NCBI GenBank assembly: GCA_950022655.1
Contig: OX465587.1
Span: forward strand, 34,901,153-34,965,152
Length of the DNA stretch: 64,000 nt
Origin: Alentia gelatinosa
Taxonomy: Eukaryota > Annelida > Polychaeta > Phyllodocida > Polynoidae
Direction: 5' to 3'
The position numbers and the translations under genes were made by a program. The notes beneath the pieces were generated by a model, which saw only the letters and a list, made by a program, of their open reading frames with translations, did not search any database and was not told where the DNA came from. Below are positions 12,301 through 64,000 of the stretch, in pieces. The stretch's first letter is position 1. Each line of letters starts with the position of its first letter.

Positions 12301-13396
12301 GGGAAAGTAAGTGTCTGGTGGAAATTTTAAATAGTTTTTTTTTTCGGTTGGAAAAAGAAGTGCTATTCGCCTCGTATCTTAAATCTGAATTTTTACATAT
12401 ACGATGCATAAATCAACCCAAAAGATTATTTCTGTAAATACATACCGAAACACTTTTGTTGTGTGTATGAGAACATGATCGTTTTTGTGATGCCTGTTCG
12501 TCAAAACAACGTCATTGTGGGTGATAATTGGAGAAAGAAGGCTTGGGAGGAAAGATTCAATATTTCATTTGAATAAATATTTTGTGTTTTAATCATTACA
12601 GAGAAAAGTAGGCTTTGTAAATCTAAGCAGATATACAACATAATTAATGTATAAGTTTTTTTTTCAGGAAATTATTTGAAATGGGATTTTTGTTGTTGAG
12701 GTTTTTTAATCCACCTGAAGTATCTACTAGGGAACGAGCCCTGTTTTCGGTAGGCTCCACTTGCCAGTGGCAAATTGCGATTTCCAATAGTCATAGATAT
12801 AACCCGAATCTTATTTGTTCAGGGAAAAATGTCAACATTTGTTGGGAAGATACAATTAGAGACGTTTTATTTTACAAATAGACAGACAAAATTGCCAAAT
12901 TATAATTACCATGAAAAAGATAATCAGGTAGCAATCGTAAATCATCTAGTTATTGTTATTTACTCTTTGGGATAAAGGGATTTTTATTTTGTGAATTGTT
13001 GAAATTTATCATTAGTTTGGAAAGACCTGATTTCATGATTCAGATTGTTCAGATCATAATAGAGTCCCCTTCATACCGCCCTGGCCTATGTTGTGATGTT
13101 ACCTCGATCCATTGAGACTGAGTGGAGACAATTCTTAGCATAGCTCACATTTCATATCGCACAATTCATCATAAAAAAATACTAGGCGTGTAAATGGGCG
13201 CGTGAAACCCAAGTGGCACCACTGTAAATTGTCAGATATGCCTTAAAGCTACTCATGCTTTGTCTGCAATACTCATCCTGTGTATGGCTGTTATTTTTCC
13301 TGGTTTGTCATTTACATCTTCTCTTCCTTTACTATTTTCAGACAAGTTCGAGAAGACACCAAATATTCTGGTCGGAAGAGGAAAAACAAGTTTTGA
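396..13396 (+). CDS. BUD23: BUD23, 18S rRNA (guanine-N7) methyltransferase, complete, 11 coding exons
   Basis: Exons: 396-440, 535-572, 2790-2885, 4407-4489, 6076-6172, 7659-7755, 8202-8252, 9211-9296, 10274-10384, 12217-12306, 13342-13396. The total is 849 nt, or 282 aa plus TGA, close to the human length (281 aa, from memory). All introns are GT-AG and all phases join. The family methylates N7 of a guanosine in 18S rRNA together with TRMT112 and supports 40S biogenesis in the nucleus. Visible features: an N-terminus with [23 protein letters not shown] motif [12 protein letters not shown] at residues 58-68; VGLDIS at 78-83; [11 protein letters not shown] at 100-110; [13 protein letters not shown] from about 121; [17 protein letters not shown]; and a basic C-terminus ([11 protein letters not shown], then GRKRKNKF) typical of the family and probably a nuclear or nucleolar signal. 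The ATG at 396 is the first in the aligned N-terminus and has an acceptable context. Oddity: three exon borders are repeated in adjoining intronic minisatellites (listed separately). Identification is near certain. Confidence 0.97.
573..2789 (+). other. BUD23 intron 2 with an internal segmental duplication
   Basis: Intron between exons 2 and 3. Positions about 1046-1810 hold two full copies and one partial copy of a roughly 260-390-bp segment. The copies share the phrases CTGTGCGACTTTTTAATTTT and GCCATTGATCCAGGGTATCT (about 1120-1245, 1370-1500 and 1765-1800). The rest is AT-rich with no recognisable gene. Confidence 0.7.
2863..3612 (+). repeat. About 55-bp minisatellite carrying the BUD23 exon 3 donor site
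   Basis: The last 23 nt of exon 3 and its donor (TTCATTCTAGACGTTGG then GTGAGT) recur downstream inside intron 3. Copies start near 2922, 2978, 3473, 3527 and 3583, spaced 54-56 bp. GTGAGT survives in the copies at about 2935, 3490 and 3544, is changed to ATGAGT near 3600, and is lost at about 2990. An unrelated stretch of roughly 480 bp (2990-3470) splits the array. The genuine exon end is the left-most copy. Confidence 0.85.
3630..4345 (+). repeat. About 65-bp tandem repeat interrupted by an inverted-repeat element
   Basis: Copies of a unit with GAGGTGCAGATGAAGTTGTC and AACAATGGATGAAATGATCC run from 3630 to about 3880 and resume at 4311-4345. The gap between them is filled by the element at 3882-4310. 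Confidence 0.7.
3882..4310. mobile_element. hAT-like MITE, non-autonomous
   Basis: Starts CAGGGATGCAAGT and ends ACTTTCATCCCTG, an imperfect terminal inverted repeat of about 13 bp. CAGGG ends are typical of hAT elements. It sits inside a tandem repeat, which marks it as an insertion. It contains a run of about 17 G (4219-4235) next to a C-rich stretch. No transposase is encoded. Confidence 0.55.
4621..4859 (+). mobile_element. MITE, CAGGGATGTCAGTT family (degenerate copy)
   Basis: About 240-bp member of a family seen at least ten times in this window. It starts CAGAGACGACAG, has internal landmarks AATAAAACAATG and CAGACCTGTAGCTCCATG, and ends CTGACATCCTG. The inverted CAGGGATGTCAG-type ends suggest a hAT-derived non-autonomous element. 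It lies in BUD23 intron 4. Confidence 0.6.
5483..6098 (+). repeat. 80-bp minisatellite carrying the BUD23 exon 5 acceptor site
   Basis: Eight copies (seven decoys plus the real one) of a unit containing TTCTGACAG followed by ATGTAGCCGTGGACAGAGAAGT. The latter is exactly the first 22 nt of exon 5. GTAGCCGTGG occurs at 5521, 5601, 5681, 5761, 5841, 5921, 6001 and 6078, so the period is 80 except for the final 77. Divergence between copies is a few bases. After the shared 23 nt each decoy continues GTG TTT TAG, so splicing to any decoy would hit an immediate in-frame stop. The last copy runs on into the true exon. Confidence 0.95.
6763..7400 (+). repeat. About 50-60-bp minisatellite in BUD23 intron 5, interrupted
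   Basis: Units with TCATACCTTTCTGACACATG and CTTGTTCATATACAG at about 6763-7035 and again at 7335-7400. The gap is occupied by the palindromic element at 7029-7335, which therefore inserted into the array. Confidence 0.7.
7029..7335 (+). mobile_element. Palindromic MITE, copy 1 (partner at 49453-49755)
   Basis: About 300 bp, visibly homologous (roughly 85-90% by eye) to 49453-49755. The first half is an imperfect palindrome centred on GAGGCGAAGCCGAGT (7101-7115). The second half is bounded by TTTTATCCTACCC and by GGGTAGGGTAAA, an inverted pair. There is no coding capacity. Confidence 0.75.
8397..8440 (-). repeat. Dispersed repeat fragment shared with 25081-25122
   Basis: The stretch GGCAATAACACTTCTATGGC and onward to TACCTTGAAAG matches 25081-25122 on the opposite strand almost exactly over about 40 bp. 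The rest of BUD23 intron 7 (8253-9210) shows only short local duplications near 8985-9110. Confidence 0.55.
9685..10283 (+). repeat. 42-bp minisatellite carrying the BUD23 exon 9 acceptor site, in frame
   Basis: Fourteen copies at an exact 42-bp spacing. CACACAGAAT or a variant occurs at 9721, 9763, 9805, 9847, 9889, 9931, 9973, 10015, 10057, 10099, 10141, 10183, 10225 and 10267. Each has the acceptor CACACAG followed by AATGTTCCTG, the first 10 nt of exon 9. The last copy (acceptor AG 10272-10273) opens the real exon. Since 42 is 14 codons, a decoy acceptor keeps the reading frame. Decoys from 10057 onward give open extensions of 14, 28, 42, 56 or 70 residues. Copies at 9973 and 10015 carry TAA in that frame. 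Confidence 0.95.
11489..11612 (+). repeat. About 18-bp tandem repeat in BUD23 intron 9
   Basis: Six to seven copies of a unit close to ATGTGATACACCTAGGCAC. It is a minisatellite only. Together with the adjacent MITE it accounts for the middle of this 1.8-kb intron. The remainder is unremarkable. Confidence 0.8.
11646..11912 (+). mobile_element. MITE, CAGGGATGTCAGTT family
   Basis: Starts near CAGATTTGTCAGTTTTCC and ends AACTGACATCCCTG. Internal landmarks are AATAAAACAGTGGTTTGAAC and GACAAATCTACTTGAAAG. No coding capacity. Confidence 0.75.
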
Positions 13397-13424
13397 TATT
13401 TGTTAGTGTTTTTAAGATTAATGA

Positions 13425-13430
13425 AATAAA
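13425..13430 (+). terminator. BUD23 poly(A) signal
   Basis: AATAAA 29 bp after the BUD23 stop codon, in AT-rich sequence. This implies a very short 3'UTR (about 50 nt). Confidence 0.8.
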
Positions 13431-13593
13431 TTTATTGCCCTGTCATCCACGTTATCAACTTGTTTTGAGTGTTTCTGTTCAACAAAAGTAGCACCTAAAC
13501 AGATTCTGGCTTAGTTACCTGTCTCCTCTACTCTCTCCATCCATCATAGAATTTGTTTGATAATTTTTGTCCTGGGTGGTGTGTCCTGAGATA

Positions 13594-14035
13594 CAGTAAA
13601 ACCCTGCTTAAGGGGACAGCCACCGTTCCGAGAATATAAATATAATACCTTCATACATTTGATACTATGGCATAGAGACACTGTTATAACCACACAGACA
13701 GCCCACAGATGCCTACTCAGATGCCTAGAGGAGCCTAGTAAGCTGTTGCCCGGTGTGCAGTTATCTAGACACCAGTCTATCAGCCTCATACACACCATAA
13801 ACAAGCATTCAATATAATCCAGAGTGTTGTCCCCAAAATGTCCCATTTTTGATAAGGTGTCCCTCCAAAGTGCCCCTTTAGCGGGGTTTAGATGCATTCT
13901 GTACCGAAATCACCGTCCCCTTAAGCAAGGTGTCCCCTTAAGCACCCTAAACGGGGTGTCCCCTTTAGCAGATAAAAATTTCCGTTCCAAGAAAAGTTCC
14001 CTTAAGCGAGGTGTCCCAGAAGCGGAGTTTTATTG
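13594..14035. mobile_element. pogo/Tigger-like MITE with TA target duplication
   Basis: Begins CAGTAAAACCCTGCTTAAGG and ends with the inverted counterpart AGCGGAGTTTTATTG, flanked by TA (13592-13593 and 14036-14037). CAGT ends, a CGCTTAAGCGGGG-type repeat and a TA duplication are characteristic of pogo/Tigger members of Tc1/mariner. Several extra internal copies of the GTCCCCTTAAGC motif occur at 13850-14010. No transposase ORF is present. Confidence 0.8.
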
Positions 14036-14156
14036 TACATAGATTCGACACAAATAATACATGTTATATAAGGACATTTCTCAGGTTCCCTTGAGTCAGG
14101 ACAGGTTCCAGTGCTGTAGAATAAATCTAGTACCACATTTTAAAGGGTAAATATAG

Positions 14157-14258
14157 GTCATTGTTCATCGCACGACGGCAAGATCACATATTACTGCTCT
14201 CGGCTTCGCCTCGCGCAGTATTACGCGATCTTGCTGTTGTGCGATAAACAACACGACT
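14157..14258. repeat. Palindromic element with GAGGCGAAGCCGAG apex
   Basis: An imperfect palindrome from TTGTTCATCGCACGACGGC to its inverse GCTGTTGTGCGATAAACAAC. The apex is CTCGGCTTCGCCTCGCG (14199-14215). The apex matches those of the palindromes at 7101, 49526, 58033 and 61479. Confidence 0.7.
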
Positions 14259-15045
14259 AACTCTTGTTTGGTTTCTCCATAGTATCCACTGTGGGTCTAC
14301 CGCTTGCATGTGTACTGGCCTATGTCTAGTCACCCACCTCATGCTGAGTCTCTATACAGATCGGTACTGAGTATGATACAGAAATCCGTATCCTACTCCG
14401 TAGGAAACGGAAGAACCCTTAGCGGGCAAATTAATGCGGGAGAATATCAGTGCAGATCTTGCTTTCCTTTGATAACTTTATATTTGGAATTATTGATGAT
14501 GAGTCAAATAAAGTATCATTATTCGAATTTCTTCCTGACTTACTAAAGAACTTGTGTGCAAAACAAATTCAAACATTGAAGAAAGTGTTAGATCCTCTTT
14601 TGGTTGAACGCGTTGCGTCACCAAGCTGAAAAAGCCAGTGGGAAAATGTGTCGGCATTTGAAAATCACCAGGTGACACCCCCATGAAATGGATATGCCTT
14701 AAGTCTCCCAAAAATTGAATATAATGAGGTCAAAGAATTGTAAACGCATCTAAATTAATGTTTGGGGGTTACCATGCTATATTTCATTTTAAAGATCATA
14801 AAGTTGCCTTTTACATAGTATAGTCCCATGTCACTTTCATCGATTTATGGTAATACACAATTCAGTATCAAAAAGTCACCGCTCTAGTTTTTCAGAGAAT
14901 TTTAGTGAACTACATTTTCTGTCAGCTACATGTACTGGACAAATCATTGGATTTACTCATTTAGAAGTTGTATCTACTGGTAATCGACAATATTCAAAAA
15001 TCAATAAGTGGTGCCACAGTAAATTGTCGAATATGTTCTAAAAGG
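14259..15045. other. Intergenic stretch, nothing recognised
   Basis: Unique AT-rich DNA between the BUD23 and RAN 3' ends. It has short ORFs without conserved features and no RNA gene that I can support. Confidence 0.5.
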
Positions 15046-15212
15046 GGTGATTCCACTGACACGATACATCGTGTCAGATCTTGTTTGCGATGTCGTACCT
15101 CCGTTGTTGCAAACAATCGCGCTGTGTAGGGTCTAGGTTTTGGTGCTCCACCACCTCGACAGACGATTATTCAAACCTAGCCCAACAGCTTGCGTGTCGG
15201 TGGAATTAGCGC
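15046..15212. mobile_element. Short inverted-repeat element
   Basis: Left end GTGATTCCACTGACACG and right end GCGTGTCGGTGGAATTAGC are inverted with few mismatches. Inside is a CACGATACATCGTG hairpin. No ORF. The family is not identified. Confidence 0.5.
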
Positions 15213-15319
15213 TTAAGAACGTAACACTTTGCCACCAAGATTTTCTTCTAAAAGATTTGAATTTCCCATAATTATCCAAGATAACTAAATTTTCCAAAGG
15301 AAAGAGACAAACGGCAACA

Positions 15320-16283
15320 GGTCTGTTTGAGTTTTGTTCATTTTATTTGGTTCCACTGAAACATCCATCCACTCACACTGCAAGTTAAAAATCACAGACT
15401 TCCCGATACAATTAGAGAACTTTAGTTAAGTTCTATGTAATTTTATTCTCGTACAAAACGATCGCACGTGGCGGACATGCACAACAGATTGTACAATGTA
15501 TGAGTACTACTCATTGAATTTAACATCAAAACTTCACGATTGATCACTCTTTAAATGCAGTAGTAACCGTTCTATTATGTCTAAAAATATCCCCCAAAAC
15601 AAGTGTTACACTTACTGCTCCGCGTAAAGTTGCAGTCTTGTTTGTAGGGCTGTGGTGACAGAACACAATGGACTGAGTAATCTAAGAACAACTTCCACAA
15701 GAAGCGGCCAGCCACCCAGACATTGCAATCTGTTTCCAAAGACCACTCGTCAATCCAATGTCGCAGGCGACTACTTCATTAAGCACCCTGCGATCTCCTC
15801 TCTATGATGGGATATCCGTGGCAGGCAAATATGACGTGAAATGACAAGTTTTATCTTGAATATATGTGAGTAATGTAAGGATGAAGGTGTTGATCGGAGT
15901 GATCTCGTAGAGAAAACAGGACTTCTTCTCGTTAAAGTCTTTGGCCTTGTAGGAGGCACGGGCCACAGGCGCAGTAGATCTGCATCTTCGTGTTTTAATT
16001 CATCGCAGTTCCAGTCCCACGTTTAGTAAGCTTTCTTGCCGCCTCTTGAGGCGCACCAAGCACAGATCTGTTACAAGTTTGGAGCTGAACGTTCACTGAC
16101 GACACGGACAACTTTTCCTCCTCTTCTTTTTTTTATATGTACAATAATTTAAATGAGCGGCGGCGGCGGCGACGGCGGCGGCGTCGTCATCGTCGGAGGT
16201 GAAGCTTGGCCTCTGTAGCCTCTCCCGGTTGCTGGTGAATGATGACACGGAGGTCGGACCGTGGAGGGTGAGGGGCGGGCGGC
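15320..16283 (-). other. RAN: RAN 3'UTR with two poly(A) signals and a CGG/CCG tract
   Basis: Sequence downstream of the RAN stop on the minus strand. AATAAA on this strand occurs at 15447-15442 and 15347-15342, so the mRNA probably ends near 15.3-15.4 kb. A trinucleotide-rich tract (GGCGGC/GCCGCC with interruptions) lies at 16157-16192. The exact cleavage site is inferred. Confidence 0.6.
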
Positions 16284-21336
<5,053 letters not shown>

Positions 21337-21430
21337 CTTCTCTTGTCCCGTTCAGTTATGGCTACTGCGATGTTCTGAAGGGCCGACCCGCCGCCGACGA
21401 GTTTGAACCAGATTTGGCGGGAAAAATCCG
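21337..21430 (-). other. RAN: Proposed RAN 5'UTR exon 1
   Basis: The coding ATG lies just after a splice acceptor, so a non-coding exon must exist upstream. The best donor on the minus strand in the right place is AAG then GTAAGC, ending the exon at 21337. The 5' end is a guess placed next to the E2F-like site. Confidence 0.55.
21413..21424 (-). promoter_or_regulatory. E2F-type site near the RAN start
   Basis: TTTCCCGCCAAA on the minus strand matches the classical E2F consensus exactly. It sits at the proposed RAN start, and a second similar string is in the first intron. Cell-cycle control of RAN by E2F is inference. Confidence 0.55.
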
Positions 21431-21780
21431 CCAGCATTCGGGTACTTCCGGCAATAAATTACATCAACACCAAGTTCTTTATTTTCAATATCATATACCC
21501 TTTTTGTAACTATTATATAGAAGTAAGATGTAATTTATAAATATATCTTAAAAATAATGAAAATGAAAAAAGTAGGACGATACTCATGATGTCATACCGG
21601 AACTAGGAAACACTCCAGCGCACCTGCGCGCTGATGGACTGGCTTGGCTTTGGAAATATTAAAATTTTATTGATTTTCTGTATTTTTACCATTATTATAG
21701 ATTTGTATGACTTATAATTTGGATGACGGTGTACAATCGCAAAGTTTAAACCTTAACTTAGTTTTGTTTTCACTGAGAAG
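21425..21780. promoter_or_regulatory. Divergent RAN / syntaxin-1 upstream region
   Basis: Only about 350 bp separate the likely RAN start from the syntaxin ATG on the opposite strand. The part next to RAN is GC-rich and the part next to syntaxin is AT-rich. No TATA box stands out. It may act as a bidirectional promoter, or syntaxin may use its own neuronal elements in its introns. Confidence 0.5.
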
Positions 21781-60060
<38,280 letters not shown>

Positions 60061-60149
60061 GTAAGTGTGACTTTACCCCGTCTATCTGCACACCCTACGA
60101 CACAACTATATTATGATACCTAACCATTTATTATTACTTAGAGATATTA

Positions 60150-60575
60150 GTTTACATTTTTCCGTGGAAATTCACTTTTTCATATTCAGTATATGAAATT
60201 TCTTTTCTTCGTGTCAAACAGAGATAATATTGCTAAAGCCTCATTTACGTCAATAAAACAGTGGTTTGAACCTCCCCACAGACCTTCAGCTCCATTCTAT
60301 GGCCGACAAGGACATATTACACAAGTTTTCCGGATATCTCTTGAGGTAGAAAAATCGTCATGACAATATAGAAGGGAAATTAAAGCTGACACCTTTCCTT
60401 AGTAACTGAACCTCATACACGACATTAAAACAGTATCTATATAACTCCACGCTGACCTTCGGCCTCATGCCGTGGCCGATGTCACCATATATTCCACATT
60501 TTCCCGGTCTCTTTGAGACAGAAAATGCCACATTGACGAATATTCATATTTTCCTGACCCAAACTGACATCGTTG
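60150..60575 (+). mobile_element. Two MITE fragments, CAGGGATGTCAGTT family, in syntaxin intron 3
   Basis: First fragment from about 60150 (TTTTTCCGTGGAAATTCAC) with AATAAAACAGTGGTTTGAAC and GGCCGACAAGGACATATTAC. Second fragment 60407-60572 (ACGACATTAAAACAGTATC) ends CAAACTGACATCGTTG. Confidence 0.65.
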
Positions 60576-60868
60576 ACTGTACGGGACCTGGCTTACTCTC
60601 GCAGGTTATAAATGCTAAAGGCAGGGCATGTATATATGTATACATATTTTTAGCTTTTATTTATTTATTTATTTTTTGGCAATTTTTATTAAAGGAATAT
60701 TGTATGAACAATCACCGAATTCGGCGATACAGTCGTTCTTCCACTCAGGCCCTAGCCCCTACTTCTCATTCTAATGGCGGGTGTTGAACAGAATGAGCAT
60801 TGGATACCATTTTTGTGTAAGTCATAAGTATAAATTTTAACTAACGAAGACAGTCTGCCTGTTTTCAT
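60576..60868. other. Syntaxin intron 3 segment, nothing recognised
   Basis: AT-rich unique sequence with a TTTATT run. Confidence 0.5.
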
Positions 60869-61008
60869 ATTATCTTATCCCTAAAAAAAGGTGAAATGTC
60901 ACCTAATCACGTGATGACAAACCCCGTACGTCTCCGGGTGACGTACGTGTATAAATACGGCATGGCTGCGAGTATACGTAGACAATACGGCCCTAGGTAT
61001 AAGATAAT
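60869..61008. mobile_element. Short MITE, ATTATCTTATCCCT ends
   Basis: ATTATCTTATCCCTA at the left and TAGGTATAAGATAAT at the right, inverted. Inner hairpin GTACGTCTCCGGGTGACGTACG (60926-60947). Confidence 0.55.
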
Positions 61009-61009
61009 C

Positions 61010-61240
61010 CCCAGTCTGACAACTGGAGAACACGCCGCAGACTGCTGCGAGCCGCGGAGAGTCTGAACAGGGACTCTCTCAGTGACAGCACGCTCACACC
61101 GACCCCCCGCCCGCCAGGGGGCAGTCTACTCACGTGACACGCGTCATGTGACCCGCATACCACCAGTGGCGGCCCCTAGCGGGAGGGAGGGCCGAGCCCT
61201 GCCGGGTGTGCGGTCAGAGGGATGAGTGGAGGCATACTTT
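61010..61240. promoter_or_regulatory. CpG-rich patch with a strong CTCF-like motif
   Basis: CCGCCAGGGGGCAG at 61111-61124 matches the CTCF consensus at all but one position. Surrounding sequence is GC-rich and unique, with CACGTGACACGCGTCATGTG downstream. It lies about 1 kb 3' of syntaxin exon 3. Regulatory role inferred. Confidence 0.4.
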
Positions 61241-61404
61241 GTAGATGGGTGCCATTCATGGTGTTGACAACCACCTTGTTTCTATTGCCTGGCACCAGGG
61301 GGTGGGGGCACTAATGTGTCAGTGTCCATGAGCAATGCGCCTGACCTTGATAACCCTTGTCTGTCTAGACTCCGCCTTGAGGTATGGTGACAGGTGGACA
61401 CAAA

Positions 61405-61762
61405 CTTATATAGAACTGCATCGAGAATCGTATAAATAGACAATACTCCACGAGTTTGGCTTGGCCACGATCGTCATCGAGGCAAAGCCGAGTGACGATT
61501 ATGGCCCAACCAAACGAGTGGAGTATTGTGTATTTTACGATTCGAGTGCGGTTCTAGATTTATCTTACCCCTTTCTATGACATTAAATATCATCACAACT
61601 TCAGAATAATCAAAATATGCTTAGCAAATCCATATAACGTCATCTCAAATTCACTACGCCACGGCTGTGGCGTAGTATTGTCACTTTATGGGGGTGATCG
61701 TTGAGTATTTTTTTTCTAATGTTATTCCTATGGATAAACTTGTACCAGGGGTGAGATAAACT
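61405..61762 (+). mobile_element. Composite palindromic MITE, copy 2 (partner 57961-58313)
   Basis: TATATAGAACTGCATCGAG start, palindrome apex GAGGCAAAGCCGAGT (61479-61493), then TTATCTTACCCCTTT to AGGGGTGAGATAAA. Directly abuts the LINE fragment. Confidence 0.85.
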
Positions 61763-62220
61763 CATGGGTGCGGTGTGTTGCCAGCCCCAGATTATGTGAT
61801 TGGATTTAGCTTCACCGAGCACAGGCAGAGTCCTCTGATCAACCCTCGAACTGACCAACAGAGAACCACTAGGGGTAACATGAAACTGAGATTGAAGGTT
61901 AAGAAACCGAATACCCCAAAATATAGATTTTCACCTTTGAACATGGGGTCCAAATTATGGGATAGGTTACCTATTGAAACGCAGCAATTAAAACTTGGGC
62001 AACCATTCAAGTACAAGTTAAAGGAAACCTGCTTTGAACCAGGAATAACTTGAGTGGAATTGCAAGCTGTATGTAGTATGAATGTGAGTGTTAGTTTGTA
62101 CGTCCATTGTCTGTGTCCCGTATGTCTTCTCTTTGTCCTGTCCCATGATATGGAAGATCGTTTTGTACGTAAAATGAATATTTTGTGTCAATAAACACGT
62201 CTTTCTCAAAAATAAAATCA
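61763..62220 (+). mobile_element. LINE 3' fragment: ORF2 C-terminus and 3'UTR
   Basis: Open frame to 62053 with RTDQQRTTRGNMKLRL, then KYRFSPLNMGSKLWDRLPIE and QPFKYKLKE, the usual end of LINE polyproteins. After the stop comes a 3'UTR with AATAAA at 62190-62195 and an A-rich end near 62210-62218. Truncated at the left where the MITE begins. Confidence 0.7.
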
Positions 62221-63374
62221 ACTCTTAATCCCAGTGTATAGGGCACATAGCTATTGTGCTATGGAGGCGGCCAACTTGCCCCGACCCAATCTAAAACAGC
62301 AGGTGTTGGGACCAATTATTAATGGATTTTATCAAAGATATTTTATGGGTCTTGCCATGGAGGAAGTGTAGCCTCATCTCATTATTATCTATAGATTAGA
62401 ACAACGGATAACTGTGGTTGTCCCCCGACTACAGTGGCGCCATCCTACAATTTCCTGGTGGATGATGCCGAAACTAGCAATCACCGTGTGCCCTATAGGG
62501 TTGTGTAGGTTACTTACTCCTTGTCCTCTGTGGTTAAATTTTAAAATTCGAAGATCTCAAAGAAATATGTTATGTCAAAAGGTAGTCCAGACTATCGCGT
62601 GGAGGATCGCCAGGAAACTGGTGAACGTGTTGCGTCGTTAATTTGTTGGGGGAAAAAAAGAAAAAAAATAGAGGAAGAAAATCCTTCAGAGTTGGTGGTG
62701 GTTTCAATATGTAAGTAGTAGATAGAGTTGGGGGTAGAAGGTGGGTGGGGATTTCAGTGAGTAGTAGATATAGATGACGCTAGTCGCAGGCTAACAGGGT
62801 GAGGCGAGGGTTTTATTTTTTTTCAGATACTTTATTCAAACTGAGTGGTTTAAACAAGACTTTCAACTTGTTTTCCAAAACTCAAACTATTCTGGTCGTA
62901 TTAAGACCTTACATCACGATTGAAATTCCCAATTATCATCCTTGTGGTCAACTCTGTCAACAAATCAATTTAGTGTTAATAAATGAAGGATAATACAGAT
63001 GTATGCACTCCTCCGTCCATATAGAATAACATCAAACCCTCTATAAGTTAAATTACATTGGACTATTTTTTTAAGTTCAAGAAATATAATTAACGACGAA
63101 GTTATTCGCCCTCACAAGTGATCTTCCATAACGGGGTCACACAAAAGACAGTACAATACACCAAACAAAAGGACAAGACAACTCTACCATACAACAACAA
63201 GCGAACTCAAACTGCACAACGATCTTTTGATCTTAAGTGTGTATGATCTTTTGATCCAGCTCATTCTAAATCATTCAGGTTCAAAACAACGATCTTTTAA
63301 TCTCAAGGTTGATTGAACTTTTCATCTTTCTCATTCTAAGTCCTGCGGGTTCAAAACCTGCGGTAATATTTCTT
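62221..63374. other. Syntaxin intron 3 segment with small duplications
   Basis: GTAGATAGAGATGACGCTAG-like text recurs at about 62763-62800 and 63630-63660. An 80-90-bp unit with GATCTTTTGATC and CTCATTCTAA is duplicated at 63215-63345. No gene. Confidence 0.5.
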
Positions 63375-63480
63375 TCACCTTCATTTTAAAATGATCCACG
63401 GGCGGTAAATTTCTAGTTCCCGTGGCAGCCTATTCCAGTATGATCTACCTGCGTTTATAGGCGAGTGGCGGAATTTTTCT
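63375..63480 (-). mobile_element. Possible LINE ORF2 C-terminal remnant
   Basis: Minus-strand reading contains HSPINAGRSYWNRLPREL and reaches a stop soon after, similar to the end of LINE ORF2. Frames upstream are broken. Confidence 0.4.
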
Positions 63481-63764
63481 ATTTTAATTGGGTTTTATCA
63501 TCTGTTTTCGTTCTTTTCTCCGGAATTTCATAAATATGCTTTAGGTCTTCTGCCCACAATGAAATCTATGAAATCGAGCACCGATTTTAGACAACGAAAA
63601 TATATGGTCGGGGTGGTGTCAGTGTGAGTAGTAGATAGAGATGACGCTAGTTGCAGGCGAGTTGGGTGAGGTGACTGTTGGGGTTTTGAACATCCACTTT
63701 GGGTATTGAAGAACAATGTATAATCTGATCTGCTGCACCTCCAGTAGGTATCTCCCATGTGAAT

Positions 63765-63915
63765 AATTATATAGAACGACCTGACCATGCTGCACAAGCT
63801 ACAAAACGAGATGATATTTACGGTTCGTACGGAACGAGGCATTTATGCCGACTTCCGTACAAACCGTAAATTATCATCGAGTTTTGTAGGTTGTACAAGC
63901 ATGGTAGGTCGTTAT
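63765..63915. repeat. Long imperfect palindrome near the right end
   Basis: TATATAGAACGACCTGACCATG is mirrored by CATGGTAGGTCGTTATATA. Inner arms ATTTACGGTTCGTACGGAA and TTCCGTACAAACCGTAAAT flank the apex GAGGCATTTATGCCGA. Confidence 0.8.
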
Positions 63916-64000
63916 ATATTTACTATATACCCGAAATTGGGAAAAAACGATTAATTCATTTTGGTCTAACAACTAATATCTTAGTCAACGTACATGGGAA

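Noticed and set aside
62414..62641. 75-residue ORF as a possible gene
   Set aside because: No conserved motif, and it lies in intronic, repeat-flanked DNA.
60061..64000. Search for syntaxin exon 4
   Set aside because: No stretch in the right phase resembles the Hb helix of syntaxin next to an acceptor; the remaining exons are most likely past the window.

Overview
This is eukaryotic, intron-rich animal DNA. It carries three recognisable protein-coding genes and very dense repeats. Every real coding exon found has GT/AG borders and joins in phase. The protein sequences are strongly conserved with animal orthologues. The tRNA-headed SINE family and the many short inverted-repeat elements suggest a lophotrochozoan invertebrate, most likely a mollusc. 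That taxonomic call is inference.

Layout: BUD23 (18S rRNA m7G methyltransferase) lies on + at 396-13396 in 11 coding exons. A short intergenic stretch with MITEs follows (13.4-15.3 kb). RAN (nuclear transport GTPase) lies on -, with CDS 19880 down to 16284, a 3'UTR to about 15.3 kb and a non-coding first exon near 21.34 kb. Syntaxin-1 (neuronal t-SNARE) starts at 21781 on +, divergent from RAN across about 0.35-0.45 kb. Only its first three exons are in the window. Its intron 2 is about 37.9 kb (22084-59960) and is filled with minisatellites, SINEs, MITEs, LINE tails and a few CpG-rich unique patches. Its intron 3 runs off the right end.

Most interesting observations: (1) At three separate BUD23 exon-intron borders (exon 3 donor, exon 5 acceptor, exon 9 acceptor) a minisatellite in the adjoining intron repeats the splice site together with 10-23 nt of the exon. 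This gives strings of decoy splice sites. The exon 9 array has a 42-bp unit that is in frame and stop-free for the last five decoys. (2) The second RAN intron carries four tandem copies of a box C/D snoRNA-like gene on the RAN sense strand. The snoRNA core is better conserved than the spacers. (3) BUD23 and STX1A are adjacent in the human Williams-Beuren region. Here they are linked with only RAN between, which suggests ancient microsynteny. (4) Two SINE copies have perfect 12-bp target-site duplications, and several elements are nested in minisatellites. (5) Several unrelated palindromic elements share the same hairpin apex.

How the genes relate: BUD23 and RAN are housekeeping genes (ribosome biogenesis; nuclear transport and pre-ribosome export), and the snoRNAs inside RAN would also serve rRNA modification or folding. 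Syntaxin-1 is a neuronal secretion gene that shares an upstream region with RAN. Nothing suggests an operon.
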